NCBI RefSeq assembly: GCF_029240175.1
Contig: NZ_JARBTM010000027.1
Span: 1 to 33,177, forward strand
Origin: Anaerosolibacter sp.
GTDB taxonomy: Bacteria > Bacillota > Clostridia > Peptostreptococcales > Thermotaleaceae
Direction of reading: 5' to 3'
Length of the DNA: 33,177 nucleotides
Below the pieces are notes generated by a model that was given only the letters and a program-made list of their open reading frames with translations, was not told where the DNA came from and made no database searches. How positions within the stretch are numbered: the stretch's first letter is position 1; the number at the start of each line of letters is the position of its first letter. Shown here in pieces: positions 13,235-21,203 of the stretch. The translations under genes and the position numbers were made by a program.

Positions 13235-14686
13235 GTGTATGTTTTAGGTATAGATATTGGTACGCAAGGGGTAAGAGGGGTAGTCGTCAATCAACAGGGA
13301 AAGATAGTTGCTTCGAGCAGCGCACCTTTTGCGCATATGAATATATCCATAGAAGAAGGACATAAAGAACAGGATGCTGAGACATGGTGGGAAGCCACCA
13401 TGGATGTCATCATCAGTATTATGAGAGAAATGAGTCGTAATGGTGTTACGCCAGAACAGATCACAGCCATTGCTGTAGATGGTACTTCGGGTACGATTGT
13501 TGCATTGGATTCATCCCATGGTGTACTTTGTCGTGGAATAATGTATAACGATAATCGCGCTGTAGAAGAGGCAGAACTGGTTCAGTCAGAGGGAAGCGTC
13601 CTTGCTGAAAAACTCGGATATAGATTTAATTCATCCTTTGCATTGCCGAAAATATTGTGGTTGAAGAGACATAGGGGCGATGTATACGAGGGAGCCCGTT
13701 ATATTATTCATCAGTCGGATTATATAGTAGGACGATTAACGGGGCGATATGATGTTTCCGACTATTCGAATGCCTTAAAAAGCGGATATGACCTTTTGGA
13801 AAGAAAATGGCCAGAGTTTATTGAGAATGGACTTGGAATAGATATCAAAAAGCTTCCCCATATTGCAGCACCAGGAACCTATATCGCAAATGTTTCGGAA
13901 ACAGCAGCAAGAAATACGGGTTTAAGTATAACGACAACTGTCATGGCAGGGGCAACCGATGGGTACGCATCAGCCATTGCTTCAGGGGCGGTTCTGCCAG
14001 GAGATTTCAATACCTCCATTGGAACAACAGTTACGATAAAAGGTGTTGTAAAAGAAATTATAAAGGACTGCCAAGGTAGGATCTATTGTCATCTACACCC
14101 TGATGGTTATTGGATGCCTGGAGGTGCATCAAATACTGGCGGCAGATGCTTAAATCATTATTTTCCAGTGGAACGGTTCGATGATTATAATAAGCTTGTG
14201 GAGAAATTTCTGCCTACAAATGCAATTGTATATCCTCTAGTAGGAATAGGCGAAAGATTTCCTTTTGTAAATAGGAAGGCAAAGGAGTTTATTCTTGGTA
14301 AATATAATGGAGAAATAGAGTTTTATGGGGCATTAATGGAGGGTGTAGCGTATACAGAACGGCTGGCCTATGAAACCCTGCAGGAATTAGGTTGTCAGGT
14401 GAATGAGCATATATATATTACCGGTGGAGCTGTAAAATCAAAGGTTTGGTCTCAAATAAGGGCAAATATATTGAATAAGCTTCTACGAAAACCACTGATT
14501 GCAGAGCCTGCCATGGGTAGTGCAATCATAGCTGCCTCTAAGACGGGATATCAAAATATCGGTGAGGCAGTAAGAAAGATGGTGATTATTCACGAAGAAT
14601 ATTTGCCTCAAAGTGAAAATGTGAAACGATATGAGGAAAGATATCAGTTATATAAGCAGGAATGTAAGAAAAGGGGGTATATCTAG
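13235..14686 (+). CDS. FGGY-family carbohydrate kinase
   Basis: I choose GTG 13235, 7 bases after AAGGGGG, over ATG 13214, which would overlap the previous gene and precede the RBS. This gives 483 residues. The FGGY fold shows GIDIGTQG (5-12), VDGTSGTIVALD (81-92), MYNDNRA and the catalytic aspartate D242 in GATDGYASA. Family members phosphorylate ketoses or polyols (xylulose, ribulose, fuculose, glycerol, erythritol). The DGTSGT and MYND motifs recall the ribulokinase/xylulokinase branch. A kinase is not required if the PTS already phosphorylates the substrate, so it hints at a free ketose intermediate. Confidence 0.88.
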   Translation: MYVLGIDIGTQGVRGVVVNQQGKIVASSSAPFAHMNISIEEGHKEQDAETWWEATMDVIISIMREMSRNGVTPEQITAIAVDGTSGTIVALDSSHGVLCRGIMYNDNRAVEEAELVQSEGSVLAEKLGYRFNSSFALPKILWLKRHRGDVYEGARYIIHQSDYIVGRLTGRYDVSDYSNALKSGYDLLERKWPEFIENGLGIDIKKLPHIAAPGTYIANVSETAARNTGLSITTTVMAGATDGYASAIASGAVLPGDFNTSIGTTVTIKGVVKEIIKDCQGRIYCHLHPDGYWMPGGASNTGGRCLNHYFPVERFDDYNKLVEKFLPTNAIVYPLVGIGERFPFVNRKAKEFILGKYNGEIEFYGALMEGVAYTERLAYETLQELGCQVNEHIYITGGAVKSKVWSQIRANILNKLLRKPLIAEPAMGSAIIAASKTGYQNIGEAVRKMVIIHEEYLPQSENVKRYEERYQLYKQECKKRGYI

Positions 14687-14687
14687 A

Positions 14688-15536
14688 TTGAAAATGGATC
14701 TGCACATGCACTCCCATTATAGCGATGGAACCCTTAGTCCTAGAAAACTAATGGAACGGGCAAAGGAAAAGGGGATCGATGTTGTATCGCTAACGGATCA
14801 TGATAATGTCACAGGAATTCAGGAAATGAAACAATATGCGGATATCTACGGGGTAGAATTTATACCTGGCATTGAAATAAGTGGAAACTATGGAAAACAA
14901 GAATTCCATATCTTGGGTTACTATATAGATCATCAGTGTGAGGAACTCCATGAGACTTTGGAAACCTGGGGAAGAATTCGGTCTAGGCAGGTAGAAAAAA
15001 TGTGCCGCAAACTAAATGATTTGGGCTATGGGATATATCTTCATAGTATTCTTGAAATGGCAAAAATCCGAACAATAGGAATTCATCTTTTAGGTTTGGC
15101 TTTAAAGGAAAGCGGATACGCGCAAAGCATAGATGAAGCCAATAAGAAACTCATCAGCAAACAAAGCCCAGCCTATGTGGAGAGAGAAAATATTGAACCT
15201 AGAGAGATTATAAGAGTCATACGGCGAAGTGGAGGTATACCCGTTTTAGCCCATCCTTGCATCAGTAAGAATCTTAGTTATATTCCTGAATTAGTAGACC
15301 AAGGACTAAGAGGCATTGAGATATACTATCCTAGGCATACAGAAGAGGATAAAACGGTGTTGTTGCAGATTGCAGAGAAATATAAATTGTTGGTTACAGG
15401 AGGTTCGGATTATCATGGACCTTTTGGAGCCCATAGTGAGGATGGGGTAGAGATAGGATGTGTGAGCACGCCCAAGGAATCCTTAGAGAGAATGAAGGAT
15501 ATTATCTCAGGAGGAAAAGAAAATGGGTATCTATAA
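14688..15536 (+). CDS. PHP-domain phosphoesterase (TrpH/YciV-like)
   Basis: The start is best at TTG 14688, 10 bases after AAAAGGGGG and directly after the kinase stop, giving 282 residues. PHP metal motifs are visible: H6-x-H8, D13, TDHDN (36-40), E63, H74, then LAHP and GGSDYHG. Characterised relatives (RNase AM/YciV, CV1693) hydrolyse nucleoside 3',5'-bisphosphates or short RNA 5' ends, while other PHP enzymes (HisK type) dephosphorylate histidinol phosphate. Set in a sugar operon and overlapping the mutase gene by 14 bases, it could be a sugar- or polyol-phosphate phosphatase. That is inference. Confidence 0.82.
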   Translation: MKMDLHMHSHYSDGTLSPRKLMERAKEKGIDVVSLTDHDNVTGIQEMKQYADIYGVEFIPGIEISGNYGKQEFHILGYYIDHQCEELHETLETWGRIRSRQVEKMCRKLNDLGYGIYLHSILEMAKIRTIGIHLLGLALKESGYAQSIDEANKKLISKQSPAYVERENIEPREIIRVIRRSGGIPVLAHPCISKNLSYIPELVDQGLRGIEIYYPRHTEEDKTVLLQIAEKYKLLVTGGSDYHGPFGAHSEDGVEIGCVSTPKESLERMKDIISGGKENGYL

Positions 15537-16863
15537 AGATTGTGATATTCGAGGGATTTATGGTCAAGAACTGGATGAATCTACCGCTTTTAAGATTGGA
15601 AGAGCCATTGGATCTCTGGTGCTGGGAAGAAGAATCGTTGTTGGTGGAGATGTTAGACAATCAACACCCAGTCTCAAAGAAAACCTGATGAAAGGGTTAA
15701 TGAACAGTGGCGTATCGATTGTGGACATAGGGATGGTACCAACACCCGTATTTTATTTCGCTAAAAACTTTTTAAAAGCAGATGGAGGAGTTATGGTTAC
15801 TGCATCCCATAATCCCGCGATTTTTAATGGTTTTAAGATCATTTTAGGATGTATGCCTATTACAAAGGAGGACATTGAGCAAATACAAGAACTTGTTGAG
15901 ACAAATGATTTTACCGTCGGGGTCGGCGAGAAAGAAGAAGTAGATGTGTATCAAGCCTATAAGGTACATATTAAGAAACTGCTAGGACATGAGGGGAAAC
16001 TAAAGGTTGTGATAGATGCTGGAAATGGAGCAGTTTCTAAATTGGCCCCAGAATTGTTTCGATCTTTTGGGTATGATGTGAAAGAACTGTTTTGCCAGTT
16101 TGATGGACGTTTTCCAAATAGAGAGCCGAATCCAGCTGTCTATAAAAATTTGGTAAAACTGCAGCAGTCGGTTGTAGAAACCGAAGCAGATATAGGCATT
16201 GGATTTGATGGGGACGGAGATCGTGTTGTTTTTGTCGATCTTAAAGGGCAGATTGTTACGAGTGAGGAGAGTTTTGTAATCTTTATTCGGGAGTATTTAA
16301 AAAGTGAGCCTTCACCCGTAGTGTATGATATCAAATCATCTTCTATCGTTGAGAAAGAAGTGTGCAGATATAGATCACAGCCAATCATGGAACGTTCGGG
16401 ACACGCTTTTATTAAAAAAGCCTTTCTTGAACACAGTGCTGTCCTTGCAGGAGAGGTAAGTGGACACTTTTTCTTCAAGGAGTTGGGTTGTGATGATGGG
16501 ATTTATGCTGCATTAAAAATGTGTGAGATATTGACAAAAAGCAAGAAGGATCTCGTGGCGCTTACAGAAGGGATAGAGAAGACGATAATGACGCCAGATA
16601 TTAGAATTACTTATCCTTGGGAAAAACAAAGGGATTTACTAGTAAAAGTAGAATCTTTAAAATATAAATACCCTATTTCTACCCTTGATGGGATAAGAGT
16701 TCAGTTTCCGTATGGATGGGCACTCATCCGGCAATCTGTTACAGAACCTTGTGTTACTATACGGTTTGAGGCCGACCATGAGGAAAATATGCTAAGCATA
16801 AAAAAAGAATTTCTCGCATGTGTACCAGAACTGTACGGTTTACATGAAATGCTTAAATATTGA
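15523..16863 (+). CDS. Alpha-D-phosphohexomutase (phosphomannomutase/phosphoglucomutase type)
   Basis: The 446 residues match the family length of about 450. The phosphoserine S95 is in TASHNP (93-98), the magnesium site is DGDGDR (229-234), and the sugar-specificity loop GEVSGH lies at 310-315, as in PMM/PGM enzymes that act on both mannose and glucose phosphates. The C-terminal phosphate-binding domain is present. It interconverts hexose 1- and 6-phosphates. In this operon it may handle a hexose phosphate made from the substrate, or be a passenger for cell-wall sugar supply. RBS AGGAGG lies within the PHP gene, so translation is coupled. Confidence 0.9.
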   Translation: MGIYKDCDIRGIYGQELDESTAFKIGRAIGSLVLGRRIVVGGDVRQSTPSLKENLMKGLMNSGVSIVDIGMVPTPVFYFAKNFLKADGGVMVTASHNPAIFNGFKIILGCMPITKEDIEQIQELVETNDFTVGVGEKEEVDVYQAYKVHIKKLLGHEGKLKVVIDAGNGAVSKLAPELFRSFGYDVKELFCQFDGRFPNREPNPAVYKNLVKLQQSVVETEADIGIGFDGDGDRVVFVDLKGQIVTSEESFVIFIREYLKSEPSPVVYDIKSSSIVEKEVCRYRSQPIMERSGHAFIKKAFLEHSAVLAGEVSGHFFFKELGCDDGIYAALKMCEILTKSKKDLVALTEGIEKTIMTPDIRITYPWEKQRDLLVKVESLKYKYPISTLDGIRVQFPYGWALIRQSVTEPCVTIRFEADHEENMLSIKKEFLACVPELYGLHEMLKY

Positions 16864-16973
16864 TAGTGGTAATTGAACAAGAAATATATAAACGAGAAAA
16901 ATTGGGAAAATTATTTTCGTTAGAAGAGTCGTATGCTGAAGAAAAAGAAATTTTAGAGCTTGGAGTGATATAT

Positions 16974-18137
16974 ATGAATAGTTTTCATTACTATCTTCCT
17001 GTAAAGATTCACTTTGGTATAGGAAGTCTAGGTAAGGTTGGCGATGAAGCAATTGCCATGGGTAAAAGAGCTGTAATTGTGTGCGGGAAGAAATCAATGA
17101 AGGAAAATGGTGCCATTGACCAACTAATCCATTTGCTAAAAGAAAAAGGGGTGGAATGTATCCTATGGGATGGGATAGACCCGGAGCCTGAAGTAGTAGC
17201 GCTTAATCAAGCCCTATTACAGATAAAAGATGAAAAGGTAGACATTGTTATAGGTATTGGCGGAGGAAGTACTTTAGACTTAGGGAAAGCGCTAGCTTTA
17301 TTAGCTGAATATCCAGAGAAAGCAGAAGCTTACTTTGGAAGTCAAGGTGTACAGAAACTTAACAAACCAGGAATACCTTATATTGCCATCCCTACAACAG
17401 CGGGTACGGGCAGTGAAGTTACAAACAATAGCGTATTTATTAATGCCTCAACGGGGTTAAAACAGAGTATTGCCAGCCCTTTCATGTTTCCTAAGGCAGC
17501 CGTTATAGATCCGGATCTTACGAAAGGTGTTCCTCCTAAAGTGACAGCTGCTTCAGGTATGGATGCCCTTACTCATGGGATTGAATCTTACCTATCTCGT
17601 GGAGCAAACGATATAACCAAGACTTTGGCATATAAATCAGTAAAGTTAATTTCAAGAAGTCTGAAACGTGCCTATGATCATCCGGGTGATATGGAGGCAA
17701 GGGCGGATATGGCAGAGGGAAGTCTTATGGCAGGTATGGCTTTTGGGAACTCGGGACTAGGAATAGCCCATGGAATTAGTCATCCGCTGGGATATCACTT
17801 TCATATCCCCCACGGGGTTGCTAACGCAATGTTGCTGCCTAAAGCTTTGAAGTTTAATAGGGAGGTTGCAAAAATAGAAATCGCCAATCTTTATGAATGC
17901 TTTTTTGCAGAAAATAAAGCGAACTATAGCATGGGACTAAAAGTTGACGCTGTAATATCACATGTTGAAGAATTAGCAAGGCAGCTCAATATCCCGCAAA
18001 GTTTGAAAAATCTAGGGGTAAAAAAAGCAGCATTCGAACAGATTGCTTTGGAAAGTTTTTCGTCAAGATCCATTAAATACAATAAAAGAGAGGCAACCGT
18101 TCAAGATGTTAAGAAGATTTTAGAGGAAATATACTAG
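16974..18137 (+). CDS. Iron-containing (group III) alcohol dehydrogenase
   Basis: The family-like N terminus (MNSFHYYLPVKIHFG) begins at ATG 16974, preceded by TTGGAG, giving 387 residues; an in-frame TTG at 16860 would add 38 residues with no family likeness. NAD-binding GGGSTLD (96-102), TTAGTGSE (141-148) and metal ligands D197, H201, H266 and H280 are all visible. The group includes 1,2-propanediol (FucO), butanol and lactaldehyde reductases. With a fuculose-type aldolase in the island, a FucO-like role in reducing the aldehyde product is an attractive inference. It is the last enzyme of the operon. A 110-base gap separates it from the mutase. Confidence 0.88.
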   Translation: MNSFHYYLPVKIHFGIGSLGKVGDEAIAMGKRAVIVCGKKSMKENGAIDQLIHLLKEKGVECILWDGIDPEPEVVALNQALLQIKDEKVDIVIGIGGGSTLDLGKALALLAEYPEKAEAYFGSQGVQKLNKPGIPYIAIPTTAGTGSEVTNNSVFINASTGLKQSIASPFMFPKAAVIDPDLTKGVPPKVTAASGMDALTHGIESYLSRGANDITKTLAYKSVKLISRSLKRAYDHPGDMEARADMAEGSLMAGMAFGNSGLGIAHGISHPLGYHFHIPHGVANAMLLPKALKFNREVAKIEIANLYECFFAENKANYSMGLKVDAVISHVEELARQLNIPQSLKNLGVKKAAFEQIALESFSSRSIKYNKREATVQDVKKILEEIY

Positions 18138-18287
18138 TGCTTATTGTTTATCGAGTAAAACAAGGGATTAAGCAGAGAAATGAGACAGCAAAATGATTTT
18201 GCGATAGGGAATAAATCTTAAGGGAAGAACATATGGATTATAGATTGGATCAAATACTTATCTTATGATGCCAAATGAGGTGTTCCC

Positions 18288-18614
18288 ATGAATATTACAA
18301 AAATGCAAGCAGAGTTGTTCTGTGTAAGCTGTAATCAAGAAACCCTTCATGATGTGATTTATCTGGAGGAAAGCATTGAGCGGATAAGCTGCATAGAGTG
18401 TGAAACCACATTAGAAATAGATGAAAAGCTGGTGCTATCTGCATATACAGCATCTTTGTTCAAAAGGATTAACACAAAACCAGAGCGAATGAATAAAGAA
18501 ATAAAAAAGGACCTTTCAAAATTTCTTTGTTCCATGCCTATGCGCGTAGTGACAAAGCCTTATCGAATGGTGAAAGAATTTAAAAACATTAAGAATATGA
18601 TGAAGGAAAAGTAA
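18288..18614 (+). CDS. Cys4 small protein, paralogue A
   Basis: The 108-residue protein has CxxC pairs at C12/C15 and C35/C38, forming a likely zinc ribbon. A basic C-terminal half follows. That half contains an internal repeat: TKPERMNKE and, about 28 residues later, TKPYRMVKE. I know no function for it. A closely related copy is encoded at 19858, on the other side of the lipoate ligase. Basic TKPxRM repeats after a zinc ribbon could bind nucleic acid, but this is speculation. GAGGTG precedes the ATG. Confidence 0.8.
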   Translation: MNITKMQAELFCVSCNQETLHDVIYLEESIERISCIECETTLEIDEKLVLSAYTASLFKRINTKPERMNKEIKKDLSKFLCSMPMRVVTKPYRMVKEFKNIKNMMKEK

Positions 18615-18639
18615 AGTGAATCATACCTAATGAATATAT

Positions 18640-18682
18640 AAATCCCTTCCTGTTGTCTAGCGTAAGGAAGGGATTTGTTATT
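18640..18682 (+). terminator. Hairpin terminator after paralogue A
   Basis: AAATCCCTTCC (18640-18650) pairs with GGAAGGGATTT (18666-18676) around a 15-base loop. A weak T-rich stretch follows. Termination is likely but not strong. Confidence 0.65.
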
Positions 18683-18769
18683 ATATAAAAAATCAAGGGA
18701 GATAAGTTTTAATAGATGAGAAAAAGTGGTATCAATAAAGAAAAGCAATTCACTAAGGGGGTATCAAGA

Positions 18770-19750
18770 ATGATCTATGTTCGTAATGAATCAACCAATC
18801 CATATTTTAATCTTGCTCTAGAGGAATATGTATTGAACCATATGGATGGAGATGATTATTTTTTATTATGGCAAAATGAACCATCTATCATTATAGGGAA
18901 GCATCAAAATACCATTGAGGAAATAAACTTGGAGTTTGTGAAAGATAATAATATTCATGTGGTCAGAAGGCTTTCTGGAGGTGGGGCAGTCTATCATGAT
19001 TTGGGAAACTTAAACTTTACTTTTGTCGTAAAAAATAGTGAAAGCAGTCAGTTTAACTTTAAGAAGTTTACGGAACCGGTGATACTTGCGTTGAAAAATT
19101 TAGGTGTGCAGGCGGAGTTTAACAGCAGGAATGATTTAACCATCGATGGGAAAAAGTTCTCTGGGAATGCCCAATATATGAAGAAGGATCGATTGCTCCA
19201 TCATGGAACCCTGTTATTTTCTTCGGAACTTGAGCAGCTGGTAAAGGCGCTTCATGTATCGGATGAGAAAATTATATCCAAAGGCATTAAGTCTATTCGC
19301 ACCAGAGTAACCAATATTAGCGATTTTCTTACGGAACTGATATCTATACAAGGATTTAAAAAACTGCTTCTCCAACATATGTTCCAGGAAGAACTTCAAG
19401 AATATACTTTAACAGAGAAGGAAATTGATGAAGTGAAGCAAATAATGGAAAAACGATATGTGACATGGGAATGGAATTATGGCGCATCGCCGAAGTTTAA
19501 CATAAAGAAGGAGAAGAGATTTGAAGGGGGAAAAGTAGAAGTATTGCTAGATGTAGAAGATGGGATGATTGGTAACTGTAAGATTTATGGTGACTTCTTC
19601 GGAAATGGAGATATCCATGAACTTGAAAAAAGCTTGGTAGGAATCAAATATCATGAGGAATCAGTAAAAAACTGTATAGAAGCTTTAGAAGTAGGATATT
19701 ATCTCAATAGTATTAGTAGAGAAGAGTTGCTAAGTTTATTGTGGGCATGA
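18770..19750 (+). CDS. lplA: Lipoate-protein ligase A
   Basis: ATG 18770 lies 8 bases after AAGGGGG and starts MIYVRNESTNPYFNLALEEY, the typical LplA N terminus, giving 326 residues. An ORF start at 18716 has no RBS. RRLSGGGAVYHD and DGKKFSGNAQ are the lipoyl-AMP binding motifs, and a C-terminal accessory domain is present, as in E. coli LplA. It attaches lipoate to carrier proteins using ATP. In an amino-acid-fermenting clostridium the obvious client would be glycine-cleavage H protein, which is not in this window. Cys4 paralogues flank it on both sides. Confidence 0.92.
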   Translation: MIYVRNESTNPYFNLALEEYVLNHMDGDDYFLLWQNEPSIIIGKHQNTIEEINLEFVKDNNIHVVRRLSGGGAVYHDLGNLNFTFVVKNSESSQFNFKKFTEPVILALKNLGVQAEFNSRNDLTIDGKKFSGNAQYMKKDRLLHHGTLLFSSELEQLVKALHVSDEKIISKGIKSIRTRVTNISDFLTELISIQGFKKLLLQHMFQEELQEYTLTEKEIDEVKQIMEKRYVTWEWNYGASPKFNIKKEKRFEGGKVEVLLDVEDGMIGNCKIYGDFFGNGDIHELEKSLVGIKYHEESVKNCIEALEVGYYLNSISREELLSLLWA

Positions 19751-19857
19751 TAAAACCCATTTTGGGAAAAATATTATGAAGAAATGCGTAGCTCCATGAA
19801 AATTCATGTAAAGAAGATTCACTTTATGAAAAGGAATAAACCTAAGAGGTGGTTTGT

Positions 19858-20172
19858 ATGGGAATGACAAAGATGCAAGCAGACTTATATTGTGGGAACT
19901 GTGAGAAAAATACACTCCATGAAGTAACTTACTTTGGAGAAAGCATCGAAAAGATTACGTGTATGGATTGTGAAACCTATCTAGAAATCAATGAAAAGCT
20001 TGCCTATACCAATTATGCAGCTGAAATGTTTACAAGGGTTGCAACAAAACCTGTGCGTATGACCAAGGAGATCAATGACGACTTATCGAGGTTTCTTTAT
20101 ACAATTCCCTTCCGTGTGGTGACAAAGCCTTATAGGATGATTAAGGAGTTTAAGCAGTTTAAAGAACTATAA
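19858..20172 (+). CDS. Cys4 small protein, paralogue B
   Basis: The ATG at 19858 lies 8 bases after AAGAGG, giving 104 residues. It aligns without gaps over most of its length with paralogue A: cysteines at 12, 15, 35 and 38, then TKPVRMTKE and TKPYRMIKE. The first TKP repeat and the linker differ most. Family function is unknown. The arrangement A-lplA-B suggests a local duplication around lplA. It ends about 100 bases before ispF. Confidence 0.8.
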   Translation: MGMTKMQADLYCGNCEKNTLHEVTYFGESIEKITCMDCETYLEINEKLAYTNYAAEMFTRVATKPVRMTKEINDDLSRFLYTIPFRVVTKPYRMIKEFKQFKEL

Positions 20173-20276
20173 TCATGTAAATGATAATTGTCTGAAATAC
20201 GGAAAAAATGATTCGAGAATGTGGTAGAATAAAGTAGGGCGGTTAATCATGATATAGATCTGGAGGAAAACCACAT

Positions 20277-20753
20277 ATGATGAGAATTGGGCAAGGCTAT
20301 GATGTACATAAGCTGGTGGAAGGAAGAAAATTAATTATGGGAGGCGTAGATATACCCTATGAGAAAGGCCTCTTAGGGCATTCCGATGCGGATGTGCTGC
20401 TTCATGCCATTAAAGATGCATTGCTAGGAGCTGCGGCCCTTGGTGATATTGGGAAGCATTTTCCTGACAGTGATGAACGATATAAAGGGGCTTCCAGCAT
20501 GATGTTGTTGGAGGAAGTGAATCGATTAATTCATGAAAAAGGATACAGTGTAAACAATGTGGACGCCACAATTATTGCCCAGAAGCCTAAGATGGCGCCC
20601 CATATAGAGCAAATGAGAAAAAATATTGCATCGGCCCTTCAGATTGATGTCGATGGTGTGAATGTGAAGGCGACCACCACAGAAGGTTTAGGTTTTACGG
20701 GTACTGGCGAAGGGATTGCAGCCCAAGCCGTAGCAAGCATTGTGAAAAGATAA
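20277..20753 (+). CDS. ispF: 2-C-methyl-D-erythritol 2,4-cyclodiphosphate synthase
   Basis: IspF converts CDP-methylerythritol 2-phosphate into the 2,4-cyclodiphosphate, releasing CMP. The 158-residue length is typical. The metal ligands D9, H11 (GYDVH) and H43 (LLHA) are present, as are GHSDADV and FPDSD. TGGAGG precedes the ATG. It is separated from ispD, two steps earlier in the pathway, by the carbohydrate island. The following T-box has its own promoter, so ispF is transcribed separately from proS. Confidence 0.95.
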   Translation: MMRIGQGYDVHKLVEGRKLIMGGVDIPYEKGLLGHSDADVLLHAIKDALLGAAALGDIGKHFPDSDERYKGASSMMLLEEVNRLIHEKGYSVNNVDATIIAQKPKMAPHIEQMRKNIASALQIDVDGVNVKATTTEGLGFTGTGEGIAAQAVASIVKR

Positions 20754-20763
20754 GGATTTCCCG

Positions 20764-20792
20764 TTGACAAATAAAGGGGAATTGGTTAATAT
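20764..20792 (+). promoter_or_regulatory. Sigma-A promoter of the proline T-box/proS unit
   Basis: Consensus TTGACA (20764-20769) is followed after 17 bases by TAATAT (20787-20792). Transcription would start near 20799, at the 5' end of the T-box leader. Confidence 0.85.
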
Positions 20793-20798
20793 ATATGT

Positions 20799-21056
20799 AA
20801 ATTCATATCAAAAAGGCTTGGATGGGGAATAGTAGATTTGTAAATGCCTACAGAGAGCAGTGTTCTTTGGCTGAAAAACACTGCAGGTGATAGCATATCA
20901 AACCCGCCCCGGAGCTTAAGACTGAATCATAGTAGGTTTTTACGGATTTGGACCGTTACTTCCAAAACAAGGGAATCCCTGATGGGATTAATTAGAGTGG
21001 TACCGCGGAAAGATAACCTTTCGTCTCTATAATATAGTAGAGATGAAAGGTTTTTT
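20799..21056 (+). promoter_or_regulatory. T-box riboswitch controlling prolyl-tRNA synthetase
   Basis: The leader has the T-box core GAGTGGTACCGCGG near 20995-21008, immediately before an intrinsic terminator. Stem I occupies about 20815-20920. The specifier probably lies in the C-rich run 20903-20910, which offers CCC (20903-20905 or 20907-20909) as a proline codon, fitting the downstream gene. Uncharged tRNA binding should favour the antiterminator and raise synthetase expression. I did not fold stem I, so the exact specifier is uncertain. Confidence 0.88.
21015..21056 (+). terminator. Terminator of the proline T-box
   Basis: AACCTTTC plus GTCTCTA (21015-21029) pairs with TAGAGAT plus GAAAGGTT (21038-21052), leaving an 8-base loop, followed by T to 21056. 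Its 5' strand lies just downstream of the T-box core, as expected for an attenuator. Confidence 0.9.
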
Positions 21057-21086
21057 GTTTTTAATATACTAAAGCGATAGACCCCA

Positions 21087-21114
21087 ACACCGTGAACCGC
21101 GTACCGCACACCGA
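21087..21114. repeat. Heptanucleotide repeat NNACCGN, four units
   Basis: The units are ACACCGT, GAACCGC, GTACCGC and ACACCGA, in exact 7-base phase. A related array is at 28814-28841. It lies between the T-box terminator and the proS RBS. Confidence 0.7.
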
Positions 21115-21203
21115 CGGAAAGCAGTTAGATGATGATCAGCGTGTAAAATAGTGGATTAAGATGTATTCTGAAGAGCATGATAAATTGAAAGGAGTTGTAT
21201 TGC

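Noticed and set aside
16860-16973. 38-residue N-terminal extension of the iron alcohol dehydrogenase from TTG 16860
   Set aside because: No RBS, no family similarity, and ATG 16974 gives the typical N terminus with a usable RBS.
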